Below the pieces are notes generated by a model. The model ran no database searches and was not told the DNA's origin. It saw nothing but the letters and a program-made list of their open reading frames with translations. Positions 23,297 to 31,151 of a stretch of DNA of 45,226 bases are shown piece after piece. The stretch covers positions 1 through 45,226 of the forward strand of contig JBKOUJ010000058.1 in assembly GCA_046723355.1 (NCBI GenBank), written 5' to 3'. Each line of letters opens with the position of its first letter. Within the stretch, counting starts at the first letter, position 1. Position numbers and translations under genes: made by a program. Source of the stretch: 13-2-20CM-68-14 sp046723355. GTDB lineage: Bacteria; Actinomycetota; Thermoleophilia; Gaiellales; Gaiellaceae.

Positions 23297-25074
23297 ATCC
23301 GCCCGCGGAGCGCGTGGGCTACCCGCGGCAAGCTGTCGCGCCAGTCGCCTGCGACTGCGACGTCCGCGGGTCCGCGCACCGGCGCGTCGGAGGGCTTGAG
23401 AACCAGGATCACGTCGGCCTTGACCGACGCGGCTGTGTGCTCGAAGTCGCTCGAGGTCTCGACGGCGATGTACAGCCGTGGCGCGACCTGCCGGCCGAGC
23501 AGGCCGATCTGGCGGGTCCAGGGGACGACGCCGGCTGCGCAGGCCGCGCGGTCGCCGCCGACGGCGGCTCCGAGCACGGCCGCGGCGCGCTCCAGCTCGG
23601 CGAGACCGTCCGCTCCGACACCCTCGCCTGCGCAGACGATCACGTCGGCCTCGTCCAACGCGTACGGCGCCGGATCGGCGGGCCGGCTCTCGAGGACCGA
23701 CGTCGTAGCCGCCGGTGGCCCGTCCAGCTGGAGTTGCCGGATCTCACCCTCGCTCCCGTTCGGCTCCAAGGGCTCGAACATCCGGGGGCGCACGGTTGCG
23801 AGCTGCGGTGTCGTCGCGCCCATGATCACGGAGACGATGTTGCCGCCGTAGGCGGGCTTGTGCTGGATCAGCCGCCCGGCGCGGTCGATGCCGAGATCGA
23901 CGCAGTCGCCGGTCATGCCGAGCTCGAGCTCGCCGGCGACGCGGGGGCCGAGGTCGCGGCCGTGGGCGGAGGCGGGAATGAGCAGAACGTGCGGGCGCTC
24001 CCGGTCGACGACCTGACGGAGCGCGGCGGCCCAGACGTCGCCAACCGGCTCGCGCAGGGCCTCGTGCTCGGCGACCACCACGCGGTCCGCGCCGCGCCGC
24101 GCGACCTCGGCCGCGGCCCGGCCGACGCCGGCGCCGAGGACGAGCGCGACGTTCGCGCCGCCGAGCTTTCCCGCAAGCTCGCGGCCCTTGGCTACGAGCT
24201 CGAGCGACGTTCTCGACGGTCTGCCGGCGAGCGTCTCGACGAAAGACCAGCAGTCGTACGACTTGCCCGGTTTCTCGCCCAGGCGCTCCGGCTTCTCCCA
24301 GGCCGAGGCTGTGCGCGGCTTCTCGCCCAGCAGCGCCGCCACCCGCTCGGCGCCCTCCTCGGACGACGGCGCGAGCTCGCGCACGCGTTCGGGCGTCACG
24401 TCGCGAACCGCGAGGACGCGGGTCGGCGAGCCGCTTTGACCGAACCGTTTGTCGTTCTGGCGTAGGTCGTCGACGAGATCCGAGGCGGTCCAGACGTCGA
24501 TCCGGCCGTCGCGCTCGGCGCCGGACGGCTCGTTAGCGGTGCGGGCGATCGAGACCAGGCCCGGCAGCGGCAGCTCGACCGTCTGCTCGCCCTCGTCGGT
24601 CTCGCGTCGCACCCGTAGCCGACCCCCGGCGAGCGCGAGCCCCACGGCGTTGGTGGCATGCGGCCGCCCGAGGAACGCCGCGACCTCCGGCGGAACCTGC
24701 CAGGTTTCGGAATCGAGCGTCTTGCGCCCGCAGAGAACGAGGTCGCAGCCCTCCTTCTCGATCGCCATCGCGAGCGTTCGGGAGGTGCCTAGCGTGTCGG
24801 CGACCGCGAAGGCCCGGTCGGAAAGGTGGATGCAGCGATCGGCGCCGAGGCGTATGCACTCGCGGAGCGCCTCCTCGGCCTGCGGCGGGCCCATCGTCAT
24901 CGCGATCACCTCGCCGCCGTTCTCGTCGCGCAGACGAGCCGCCTCGGCGACGGCGAACGCATCGAAAGCGTTCAGTTCGAGCGGGACGCCTTCCCGCTTG
25001 AGCTGCTTCGTTTCCTGGTCGAACTCGATCGCGTCCGGGCGCGGGATCTGCTTGATCAGACAGACGATCTTCAA
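23293..25074 (-). CDS. fused electron transfer flavoprotein, beta-alpha (EtfBA)
   Basis: A single 593-residue polypeptide with an ETF-beta part (about 1-255; KIVCLIKQIPRPD and LVLCGRKTLDSETWQVPPEVAAFLG) and an ETF-alpha part (about 295-593; KPAYGGNIVSVIM and the C-terminal FAD region VVPWTRQIGLLGRQVAPRLYIAVETSSDFEH). Usually the subunits are separate proteins that carry electrons from acyl-CoA and related dehydrogenases to the quinone pool. The FAD loop normally reads SGAIQH; here it is SSDFEH, so flavin handling may differ. Start TTG 25074 gives the normal beta N-terminus and lies 7 nt after TAGTCT. No dehydrogenase or ETF-quinone reductase gene is adjacent. Confidence 0.85.
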   Translation of the reverse strand: MKIVCLIKQIPRPDAIEFDQETKQLKREGVPLELNAFDAFAVAEAARLRDENGGEVIAMTMGPPQAEEALRECIRLGADRCIHLSDRAFAVADTLGTSRTLAMAIEKEGCDLVLCGRKTLDSETWQVPPEVAAFLGRPHATNAVGLALAGGRLRVRRETDEGEQTVELPLPGLVSIARTANEPSGAERDGRIDVWTASDLVDDLRQNDKRFGQSGSPTRVLAVRDVTPERVRELAPSSEEGAERVAALLGEKPRTASAWEKPERLGEKPGKSYDCWSFVETLAGRPSRTSLELVAKGRELAGKLGGANVALVLGAGVGRAAAEVARRGADRVVVAEHEALREPVGDVWAAALRQVVDRERPHVLLIPASAHGRDLGPRVAGELELGMTGDCVDLGIDRAGRLIQHKPAYGGNIVSVIMGATTPQLATVRPRMFEPLEPNGSEGEIRQLQLDGPPAATTSVLESRPADPAPYALDEADVIVCAGEGVGADGLAELERAAAVLGAAVGGDRAACAAGVVPWTRQIGLLGRQVAPRLYIAVETSSDFEHTAASVKADVILVLKPSDAPVRGPADVAVAGDWRDSLPRVAHALRGRI

Positions 25075-25087
25075 GGGCGGGAGACTA
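25075..25087 (-). promoter_or_regulatory. leaderless -10 of etfBA
   Basis: Reading leftwards, TAGTCT (25087-25082) lies 7 nt before the TTG start. The gap to the divergent phosphoesterase gene is only 13 nt. Confidence 0.45.
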
Positions 25088-25762
25088 ATGCTGATGCTCG
25101 GAATCCTGTACGACATCCACGGCAATGTGGATGCGCTCGAGGCGGTGCTCGCAGATGCGGACGCCTTGGCGGTCGACCGGTGGTTGCTCGGCGGCGACTA
25201 CGGCACCCCGAGCCCGCATCCGCGCGAAACGCTCGACCGGCTGCGCGAGCTTCCGAATGCGACCTGGATCCGCGGCAACGGCGAGCGCTGGCTCCGCGAG
25301 CCGCCTGCCGACAGGCCCGAGGTGATCGAGACGTACGAGCGCCTCCGCGACCAGACTCCGCAGGACGTGGTGGACTGGTTGTTCACCCTTCCACCCAAGG
25401 CGGAGCTGGACGGGATCCTCTACGTGCACGGCTCGCCGCTCGCCGACGACGACAGCTTCGCCGCCGAGCCGCAGGAGGGCGAGGAGCGGCTGCTGGCCGG
25501 CGTGCGCGAGCGGACGATCGTCTTCGGACACAGCCATCTTCAGTTCCGCCGCTCAGGCCCGGACGGCACCGACCTCGTCAACCCAGGCAGCGTCGGTATG
25601 CCGCTCGACGGCGACAGGCGCGCCGCCTGGGCGACGTGGGCCGGCGACTTCACGTTCAGGCGAACGGCCTACGACATCGAGCCCGCCGCGGCCGCCTATC
25701 GGGCGATGGGCGGGACCTTCGGCGAGTTTGCCGCGCGACGGATCGAGAAGGGGTCCGATTAG
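25088..25762 (+). CDS. calcineurin-like metallophosphoesterase 1
   Basis: A 224-residue two-metal phosphoesterase. LYDIHGN (D-x-H), LLGGDYGTP (GGD), WIRGNGE (GN, with Gly-Glu where most have His-Asp/Glu) and VFGHSHLQF (GHSH) follow family order. It resembles YfcE/MJ0936-type small phosphodiesterases, but the substrate is unknown. ATG 25088 follows a GGCGGGAG ribosome site; ATG 25094 two codons later would match the paralogue's N-terminus exactly. It is a tandem paralogue of the next gene, separated by a structured 148-nt gap. Confidence 0.85.
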   Translation: MLMLGILYDIHGNVDALEAVLADADALAVDRWLLGGDYGTPSPHPRETLDRLRELPNATWIRGNGERWLREPPADRPEVIETYERLRDQTPQDVVDWLFTLPPKAELDGILYVHGSPLADDDSFAAEPQEGEERLLAGVRERTIVFGHSHLQFRRSGPDGTDLVNPGSVGMPLDGDRRAAWATWAGDFTFRRTAYDIEPAAAAYRAMGGTFGEFAARRIEKGSD

Positions 25763-25912
25763 TGCCCCTTCCAGCAAGACATGCCGGCTTCTGGCCCGCG
25801 ATCACGCGGCGCCAGAGTCCACCCTCGCTCTTGCCGAGGCTGACAGCCTTGGCCGCGAGCGAGTGCGGCCTCTGGCTTGGTGCTCGGCGGCATTACTGGA
25901 AGGGGCACTGAT
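25757..25912 (+). ncRNA. multi-helix structured element between the two phosphoesterase genes
   Basis: The gap is closed by a perfect 14-bp inverted repeat, AGTGCCCCTTCCAG (25761-25774) with CTGGAAGGGGCACT (25896-25909), extendable by a wobble and two pairs into the ATG. Inside, ATGCCG (25781-25786) pairs with CGGCAT (25888-25893). Two further hairpins follow: 25790-25816 (11 bp, ATCA loop, one bulged C) and 25824-25863 (7 bp plus 9 bp with one G-U, GAC loop). The 3' arm contains GGAAGGGG, the likely Shine-Dalgarno of the second gene. It may be a cis-regulatory leader, a small RNA or a miniature inverted-repeat insertion. I see no convincing target duplication and no match to a riboswitch I know. 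Confidence 0.5.
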
Positions 25913-26600
25913 GCTCGGCGTGCTGTACGACGTGCACGGCAACGCGTCGGCGCTCGAGGCCGTGCTCGCCGAAGCAGAGCGCGAGGGCGTCGACGAGTGG
26001 CTGCTCGGCGGCGACTACTGCGCCTTCGGGCCGTGGCCCGTCGAGACGCTGGCGCGGTTGCGCGAGCTGCCGAAGGCGACCTGGATCCGGGGGAACGGCG
26101 AACGCTGGCTCGTCGACCCGCCGCACGACCTGTCGGCGGATACGCTCGAGTTCATCCACGCGGCGCTCGCTTCCTCGATCGCGCAACTGCCGGCCGTCGA
26201 CATCGACTGGCTGATCGGGTTGCCTGCCTTCGCCGACCGTGAGGACGCCTTCTACTCCCACGGCTCGCCGCGGTCGGACGTCGACAGTTTCGCGCCCGAG
26301 CCCAGCGACGACGACGTGCGGCTGCTGGCCGGCGTCAAGGAGCGTCAGGTCGTCTTCGGACACAGCCACGTCCAGTTCCGCCGTGGTGGGCCGAACGACA
26401 CCGACCTCGTCAATCCCGGCAGCGTCGGGATGCCGCTAGACGGCGATATGCGGGCGGCCTGGGGACTGCGCCGCGCCGACGGCGAGCTCCAGCTCCGCCG
26501 GACCGCCTACGACGTTACTGCCGCGGTCGAGAAGATGCGCGAGTACGACTGGGGCGAGCGCGTCGCCCACCGGCTGCTGAACGGCCGCGACCCGAGTTAA
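25911..26600 (+). CDS. calcineurin-like metallophosphoesterase 2
   Basis: A 229-residue paralogue of the preceding protein with the same motifs: LYDVHGN, LLGGDYCAFG, WIRGNGERWL and VFGHSHVQFRR, ending in the shared block NPGSVGMPLDGD. The two proteins are clearly tandem duplicates that have diverged in the middle (residues about 70-130), where substrate contacts are expected. ATG 25911 follows AAGGGG by 6 nt, but that site lies within the 14-bp helix described for the gap. Its stop TAA overlaps the convergent osmC-like stop. Confidence 0.85.
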   Translation: MLGVLYDVHGNASALEAVLAEAEREGVDEWLLGGDYCAFGPWPVETLARLRELPKATWIRGNGERWLVDPPHDLSADTLEFIHAALASSIAQLPAVDIDWLIGLPAFADREDAFYSHGSPRSDVDSFAPEPSDDDVRLLAGVKERQVVFGHSHVQFRRGGPNDTDLVNPGSVGMPLDGDMRAAWGLRRADGELQLRRTAYDVTAAVEKMREYDWGERVAHRLLNGRDPS

Positions 26601-27037
26601 CTGAGCGAAGCGTCGACCGTTATCTCGGGAACGGAGGCGAGCGCCTTCGAGACCGGGCAGTTTTGGCTCGCCTCTTCGGCGGCCTGTTTGAAGCCATCCT
26701 CGTCGATCCCCTCGACTTCGCCCCGGACGGTCAGGTGGATCGCGTTGATCGCGAAGCCGCCGTTGGCGCTGTCGAGCGTGACCTGCGCGTCGGTCTCCAG
26801 CTTCGTGGGCGGGTGCCCTGCCTCCGCGAGGCCGTTCGCGAGCGCCATCGAGAGGCAGGTCGCATGCGCGGCGGCGATCAGCTCCTCGGGGCTCGTCTTG
26901 CCGTCCGGCTGCTCGAAGCGGGACGCGAACGTGACCTGCTCGTCCTCGATCGCGCGGCTCGACTCGAGGTCGAACTCGCCCTTGCCGCTCTTGAGATCGC
27001 CTGTCCAGGTCGCCTTTGCATTGCGCTCAATCGCCAT
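26597..27037 (-). CDS. OsmC/Ohr-family protein
   Basis: A 146-residue thiol protein of the OsmC superfamily, whose members reduce organic hydroperoxides. The two redox cysteines are in AAAHATCLSMALANGL (about residue 59) and EASQNCPVSKAL (about 126). The N-terminus ATWTGDLKSGKGEFDLES and TSPEELIAAAHA are typical. ATG 27037 lies inside the last codons of rarA (11-nt overlap) with a GAGGAGG ribosome site 6 nt upstream, so it is expressed with rarA. Confidence 0.88.
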   Translation of the reverse strand: MAIERNAKATWTGDLKSGKGEFDLESSRAIEDEQVTFASRFEQPDGKTSPEELIAAAHATCLSMALANGLAEAGHPPTKLETDAQVTLDSANGGFAINAIHLTVRGEVEGIDEDGFKQAAEEASQNCPVSKALASVPEITVDASLS

Positions 27038-28295
27038 TCTCAGCCTCCTCTTCTCCGGATCCGCTCGGCCGGTAGTAGCGCCGACCTTGCAACTGTTCCG
27101 GCAGGTAGTCGGCGTCAAACCCCGCCGGATCGTCGTGAGGGTAGACGTAGCCCTGCCCCCGGCCGAGCTTCTTCGCGCCGAAGTAGTGCGCGTCGCGAAG
27201 CTCGTCGGGCGGGCGGATGTGACCGTGCTCACGAACGTCGGCAGTGGCCTCCTTGAGCGCGACGTAGCTCGCGTTGGACTTCGGTGCGCAAGCGAGGTAG
27301 ATCGCAGCCTGCGAGAGGTTCAGCCGTGCTTCGGGGAGGCCGACGTGCTCGACGGCGTGCGCCGCCGCGACCGCGACTAGCAAGGCGCGCGGGTCGGCGT
27401 TGCCGATGTCCTCGGAGGCGAGCACGATCATCCGGCGGGCGACGTATCGGGGGTCCTCGCCGCCCTCGAGCATCGCGGCTAGGTAGTAAACCGCGGCGTC
27501 GGGGTCGGAGCCGCGCATCGACTTGATGAAGGCCGAGATGAAGTCGTAGTGGGCGTCGCCGCCCTTGTCGTAGACGAGCGGCCGCTTGCGTGCAGCGTCC
27601 TCGACCTGCTCCGGCGTGATCGAACCGCCCTCTGCCTCGGCCGTCTGCGCGGCCAGCTCGAGGATGTTGAGGGCGTTTCGCGCGTCCCCGCCGGCTCGAC
27701 GTGCGATCAACCCCACAAGCTCGTCGTCGAGCTCGCTTTCGAGCGCGGTCGCTCCCGTCCGGACGACGGTCGCCAGATCGTCCTTCGAGAGCGGTTCCAG
27801 CTCGTAGATCTGCGTCCGCGAGAGCAGTGCCGAGTTCACCTCGAAGTACGGGTTCTCGGTGGTCGCCCCGATCAGGGTCAGGAGCCCCTCCTCGACCGCC
27901 GGCAGCAGCGCGTCCTGCTGCGCCTTGTTGAAGCGGTGGATCTCGTCGAGGAAGAGGATCGTCCGCTGCCCCGTGGCGCCGAGCCGCTCGCGCGCGGAGG
28001 CGATCACCTCACGCACCTCCTTGACCGTTGCGGACACGGCCGAGAGCTCCTCGAAGAACGCGCCCGTCGTGTGGGCGACGATTCGCGCCAGCGTCGTCTT
28101 GCCGCTGCCCGGTGGGCCGTAGAGGATCATCGAGCCGACGCGGTCTTCCGCGATCGCGAGGCGCAGCGCCGAACCTTCCCCCAGGATCTGCTGCTGGCCG
28201 ACGAACTCGTCGAGTGTCGCCGGTCGCAGGCGCATGGCCAGCGGGGCGACCGTCGACATGCGCTGCTGGGCAGCGTCGGCAAAAAGGTCGCTCAC
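27027..28295 (-). CDS. rarA: replication-associated recombination ATPase RarA (MgsA)
   Basis: RarA acts at stalled replication forks with single-strand binding protein and clamp loader. The 422-residue AAA+ protein has PLAMRLRPATLDEFVGQQ at the start, Walker A LYGPPGSGKTT (58-68), Walker B TILFLDEIHRF, sensor 1 GATTENP, arginine finger region LLSRTQIYEL and the C-terminal tetramerisation region (KSMRGSDPDAAVYYLAAMLEGGEDP). GTG 28295 is selected because it gives the family N-terminus and lies 6 nt after CATACT. It is divergent from the tryptophan-dioxygenase-like gene. Confidence 0.93.
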   Translation of the reverse strand: MSDLFADAAQQRMSTVAPLAMRLRPATLDEFVGQQQILGEGSALRLAIAEDRVGSMILYGPPGSGKTTLARIVAHTTGAFFEELSAVSATVKEVREVIASARERLGATGQRTILFLDEIHRFNKAQQDALLPAVEEGLLTLIGATTENPYFEVNSALLSRTQIYELEPLSKDDLATVVRTGATALESELDDELVGLIARRAGGDARNALNILELAAQTAEAEGGSITPEQVEDAARKRPLVYDKGGDAHYDFISAFIKSMRGSDPDAAVYYLAAMLEGGEDPRYVARRMIVLASEDIGNADPRALLVAVAAAHAVEHVGLPEARLNLSQAAIYLACAPKSNASYVALKEATADVREHGHIRPPDELRDAHYFGAKKLGRGQGYVYPHDDPAGFDADYLPEQLQGRRYYRPSGSGEEEAENGD

Positions 28296-28316
28296 CCCGA
28301 AAGTATGCTCCCAACA
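28296..28316. promoter_or_regulatory. overlapping divergent -10 boxes, rarA / tryptophan-dioxygenase-like gene
   Basis: Leftwards, CATACT (28307-28302) is 6 nt before the rarA GTG (TACTTT, 4 nt away, is the alternative). Rightwards, TATGCT (28304-28309) predicts a transcript start near 28316, at the left end of palindrome copy C. Confidence 0.4.
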
Positions 28317-28349
28317 TGGGGGAAACCACGTTTCCCCCATGAGCCCCTT
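28315..28349 (+). repeat. palindromic element, copy C
   Basis: CATGGGGGAAAC (28315-28326), loop CAC, GTTTCCCCCATG (28330-28341): a perfect 12-bp stem followed by AGCCCC. Together with its right flank it matches copy A over about 33 nt (CA-GGGGGAAACC--GTTTCCCCC-TG-GCCCC). It fills the 5' region of the next gene, so the mRNA would begin with this hairpin and lack a Shine-Dalgarno. Confidence 0.65.
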
Positions 28350-28352
28350 CTT

Positions 28353-29072
28353 ATGACGACGACACAGTCTGAAGATTTCGAACCAGTCCTCCCGGGTCCG
28401 GGCGCCAGCGACTACGAGCGCTACCTGCGCACGGATGAGCTCCTTGCCCTCCAGCCGAACCCGACTGACGCCGCGCACCGCGACGAGCTGCTCTTCACGA
28501 CCGTGCACCAGTCCTCGGAGCTCTGGCTGAAGCTCAGCTGGCACGAGGTCGAGGAGGCGACCCGGCTGCTCGAAGGCGGCGACTTCGGCGGCGCGCTGCG
28601 TCTGCTGCGCCGCGCCTCGCTTTGCCTTCAGTACGTGACGCGTCAGCTCGACATGCTCGAGCAGATGTCTCCCTGGGAATACCAGGCCGTGCGCTCCCAG
28701 CTCGGGCACGGCAGCGGCTTCGACTCGCCGGGCTTCCGCGAGATCCGCCGGGTCACGCCGGCGCTCGGGCAGGCGTTCTCGCGGGCGCTGCGCGAGCGCG
28801 GCCTGACGCTGATGGATCTTTACGTCCACGGCCGCGAGCACGAGGACCTGTACCAGCTCGCCGAGGCGCTGATCGACTGGGACGAGCGACTCACGCTCTG
28901 GCGGATGCGGCATTACAAGGTGGTCGCGCGGATCATCGGCGACGAGGTCGTCGGTACGCAGGGCACGCCGGTCGAGCTGCTCGGCGGGCTGATCAAGCAG
29001 AAGTTCTTCCCGGAGCTCTGGGACGTGCGCAACCGGCTCACCCAGCGGGCGATCGACGAGGCGCGCCGCTGA
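28353..29072 (+). CDS. tryptophan 2,3-dioxygenase family haem protein
   Basis: A 239-residue protein of the TDO family, which opens the indole ring of tryptophan with O2. YERYLRTDELLALQ, LLFTTVHQSSELWLKL, SPWEYQAVRSQLGHGSGFDSPGFREIRR and the haem-ligand His in WRMRHYKVVARIIG are all recognisable. The substrate loop that normally reads GTGGSSG is GTQGTPV here, then ELLGGLIKQKFFPELWDVRNRL. It is also shorter than typical bacterial TDO (about 260-280). Substrate specificity may therefore differ. No kynurenine formamidase or kynureninase gene is nearby. ATG 28353 follows palindrome copy C. Confidence 0.82.
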   Translation: MTTTQSEDFEPVLPGPGASDYERYLRTDELLALQPNPTDAAHRDELLFTTVHQSSELWLKLSWHEVEEATRLLEGGDFGGALRLLRRASLCLQYVTRQLDMLEQMSPWEYQAVRSQLGHGSGFDSPGFREIRRVTPALGQAFSRALRERGLTLMDLYVHGREHEDLYQLAEALIDWDERLTLWRMRHYKVVARIIGDEVVGTQGTPVELLGGLIKQKFFPELWDVRNRLTQRAIDEARR

Positions 29073-29107
29073 CTGAGCTGCGCGAGCAGGTCGCCGCGGC
29101 CGGGCGG

Positions 29108-29848
29108 ATGTGGGGAGGCGCCGACTACGACCGGGTCGCGCGGCAGTTCGCGCGGATCCACGACGAGCTGGTTGCGCGGCTCGAGCCGTCGCCGGGCGAG
29201 CGGTGGCTCGACGTCGGTACCGGCACCGGGGAGGTCGCGCTCCGCGCTGCGCAGGCGGGCGCCGAGGTGACCGCGGTCGACATCTCCGAACGCCTGCTGG
29301 ACATCGCACGCGGCAAGCCCGGCGCTGAGAGGGTCAACTGGGAGCTGGGCGACGCGCAGGCGCTCCGGTTCGAGGACGCGAGCTACACCGTCGTTGTCTC
29401 AGCCTTCGCGGTCATCTTCGCCCCAGACCAGGAGGCGGCTACCGGTGAGCTTGCGCGGGTCTGCAAGCCGGGCGGCCGGCTGGGGCTCACAAGCTGGCGT
29501 CCGGAGGACGGGCCGCACGCGATCTACGAGCGCTTCGTCCCGAGCGACTCGATTGCGGGCGCCGACCAGTGGGGCAAAGAGGCGCACGTGCACGGGCTGC
29601 TCGACGGCGCCTTCGAGCTCGAGATCGAAGAGCGCGTCTGGCACCTGACGGCCGACTCGCCGGAGGCCGCCTGGACGCTGATGTCCGAGGGCGCGCCCCC
29701 GGTGAAGGCGCTGCTGAGCAAGCTCGAGGCGGCCCAGGCCGCGGAGTTCCGCGCCGCAATGCTCGAGCGCTGGGAAGGCTTCCAGGCCGAGGGCGGAGAT
29801 GTCGACGAGCCGCGGCGCTACCTGCTCGTCACGGGGCGCCGCCGCTGA
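29108..29848 (+). CDS. class I SAM-dependent methyltransferase (UbiE-like)
   Basis: A protein of about 246 residues. MWGGADYDRVARQFARIHDELV leads to motif I WLDVGTGTGEVALRAAQAG, acidic VDISERLLDIAR, DAQALRFEDASYTVVVSAFAVIF and LARVCKPGGRLGLTSWRPEDG. Related proteins usually have about ten residues before the Met-Trp. A CTG at 29069 overlapping the TDO-like stop would supply these and may be the true start; ATG 29108 is the conventional choice. The stop and the next start share TGATG. The substrate is unknown. Confidence 0.8.
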   Translation: MWGGADYDRVARQFARIHDELVARLEPSPGERWLDVGTGTGEVALRAAQAGAEVTAVDISERLLDIARGKPGAERVNWELGDAQALRFEDASYTVVVSAFAVIFAPDQEAATGELARVCKPGGRLGLTSWRPEDGPHAIYERFVPSDSIAGADQWGKEAHVHGLLDGAFELEIEERVWHLTADSPEAAWTLMSEGAPPVKALLSKLEAAQAAEFRAAMLERWEGFQAEGGDVDEPRRYLLVTGRRR

Positions 29849-31149
29849 TGGCGACGCTGACCCTCCGCGAGGAGGCAACCGACCTTCTCCAGCGGCTGAT
29901 CCGGCTCGACACGGTCAACCCCCCCGGCAACGAGACGATCGCCGCCGAGCTTCTCCGCGAGTACCTCGCCGAGAGCGGCGTCGAGGCAGAGCTGTACGCG
30001 AAGGTGCCCGAGCGAGCGAACCTCGTCGCTCGAGTCTCGGGTCGCGGCGACGGGCCGCGGCTGCTGCTGCTCTCGCACACCGACACCGTCGTCGCCGACC
30101 CGGTCGAGTGGCAGCTCGATCCGTGGTCGGGCGAGTTGCGAAACGGCGAGGTCTGGGGCCGCGGCGCGCTCGACATGAAGGGCCAGGTCGCCGCGAGCGC
30201 GGTCGCGATCGCCTCTCTCGCGCGCGAGGGTTTCGAGCCGGCCGGCGACCTGATCTTCGCGGCGACCGCCGACGAGGAGGTCGGCGAGGACTTCGGGCTC
30301 TCCTGGCTCTGCGCGGAGCACCCGGACGCGGTTCGGGCCGAGTACTGCGTCAACGAGGGCGCCGGCGACCGGATCGACTTCGGCGGCGGGCGCGTCTTCT
30401 ACCTCTGCTCGGCCGCCGAAAAGATGAGCTCACCGTTCCTGCTGCGCGTCCACGGACGCAGCGGGCACGCCTCGATGCCGGGCATCTCCGACAACGCGCT
30501 CGTTAAGGCCGCCAGGCTGATCGAGCGGCTCGCGGACTACCGGCCCGAGCCCCGGTTGGAGCCGGAGGTCGCAGGGTTCATGCGGCTTTTGGTCGGGCGC
30601 GAGGTCGGCGCCGAGGAGGCGCTCGAAGTCGCCCGCGGGGTCAATCCGCTCGCGGGCGAGCTGGTCGAGCCGCTGCTCGGGTTGACCCTCTCGCCGACGA
30701 TGGCCTCCGCCTCGCAGAGGCGGAACGTCGTTCCGGCCATCTGCGAGGTCGTCTGCGACTGCAGGCTGCTGCCCGGCCAGACGCAGGACGAGGTGGAGGA
30801 GACGTTGCGCGGCGTGCTCGGCGACGGCGACTACGAGCTCGAGTGGATCGAGGGCCAGGGCGGCACGCGCTCGCCTCTGGACACGCCTCTCTGGGAGGCG
30901 ATCGAGAGCTTCGTCGCAGACGAAGAGCCGCAGGCGAAGGTCGCGCCCGACTGTCTGGCCGGCTTCACTGACAGCCATTGGCTGCGCGATGCTTTCGGCA
31001 CCGTCGCCTACGGCTTCTTTCCGATGCGGACGATGGATCCCGAGGTCGCGGCGCGACTTGTGCACTCCGCGGACGAGCGGATCGCCGTGGACGACCTCGA
31101 GCTCGGAGTTCGTTTCCTGCGACACGTGGCCCGACAGATGGGAGGCTGA
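29848..31149 (+). CDS. M20-family metallohydrolase (ArgE/DapE/CPG2 type)
   Basis: A 433-residue two-zinc amidohydrolase. Catalytic-domain blocks are LLLLSHTDTVVAD (His-Asp), VWGRGALDMKGQVAA (bridging Asp), FAATADEEVGEDFG (catalytic and ligand Glu) and VNEGAGDRI. The lid domain has VHGRSGHASMPGISDNALVKAA. All ligands appear intact. The family removes acyl or peptide groups from amino acids; this sequence cannot be assigned to one substrate. It is translationally coupled to the methyltransferase before it and followed 2 nt later by a cupin. Confidence 0.87.
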   Translation: MATLTLREEATDLLQRLIRLDTVNPPGNETIAAELLREYLAESGVEAELYAKVPERANLVARVSGRGDGPRLLLLSHTDTVVADPVEWQLDPWSGELRNGEVWGRGALDMKGQVAASAVAIASLAREGFEPAGDLIFAATADEEVGEDFGLSWLCAEHPDAVRAEYCVNEGAGDRIDFGGGRVFYLCSAAEKMSSPFLLRVHGRSGHASMPGISDNALVKAARLIERLADYRPEPRLEPEVAGFMRLLVGREVGAEEALEVARGVNPLAGELVEPLLGLTLSPTMASASQRRNVVPAICEVVCDCRLLPGQTQDEVEETLRGVLGDGDYELEWIEGQGGTRSPLDTPLWEAIESFVADEEPQAKVAPDCLAGFTDSHWLRDAFGTVAYGFFPMRTMDPEVAARLVHSADERIAVDDLELGVRFLRHVARQMGG

Positions 31150-31151
31150 GG

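Noticed and set aside
25757..25912. Known riboswitch, tRNA or 6S-like RNA in the phosphoesterase gap
   Set aside because: The helices do not match any known class I can recall, and no cloverleaf or conserved core motif is visible. It was kept as an unclassified structured element.
28296..29309. N-terminal extension of RarA by more than 300 residues on the minus strand
   Set aside because: The extension is antisense to the tryptophan-dioxygenase-like gene, is low in complexity, and would cross the promoter. The GTG at 28295 gives the normal RarA N-terminus.
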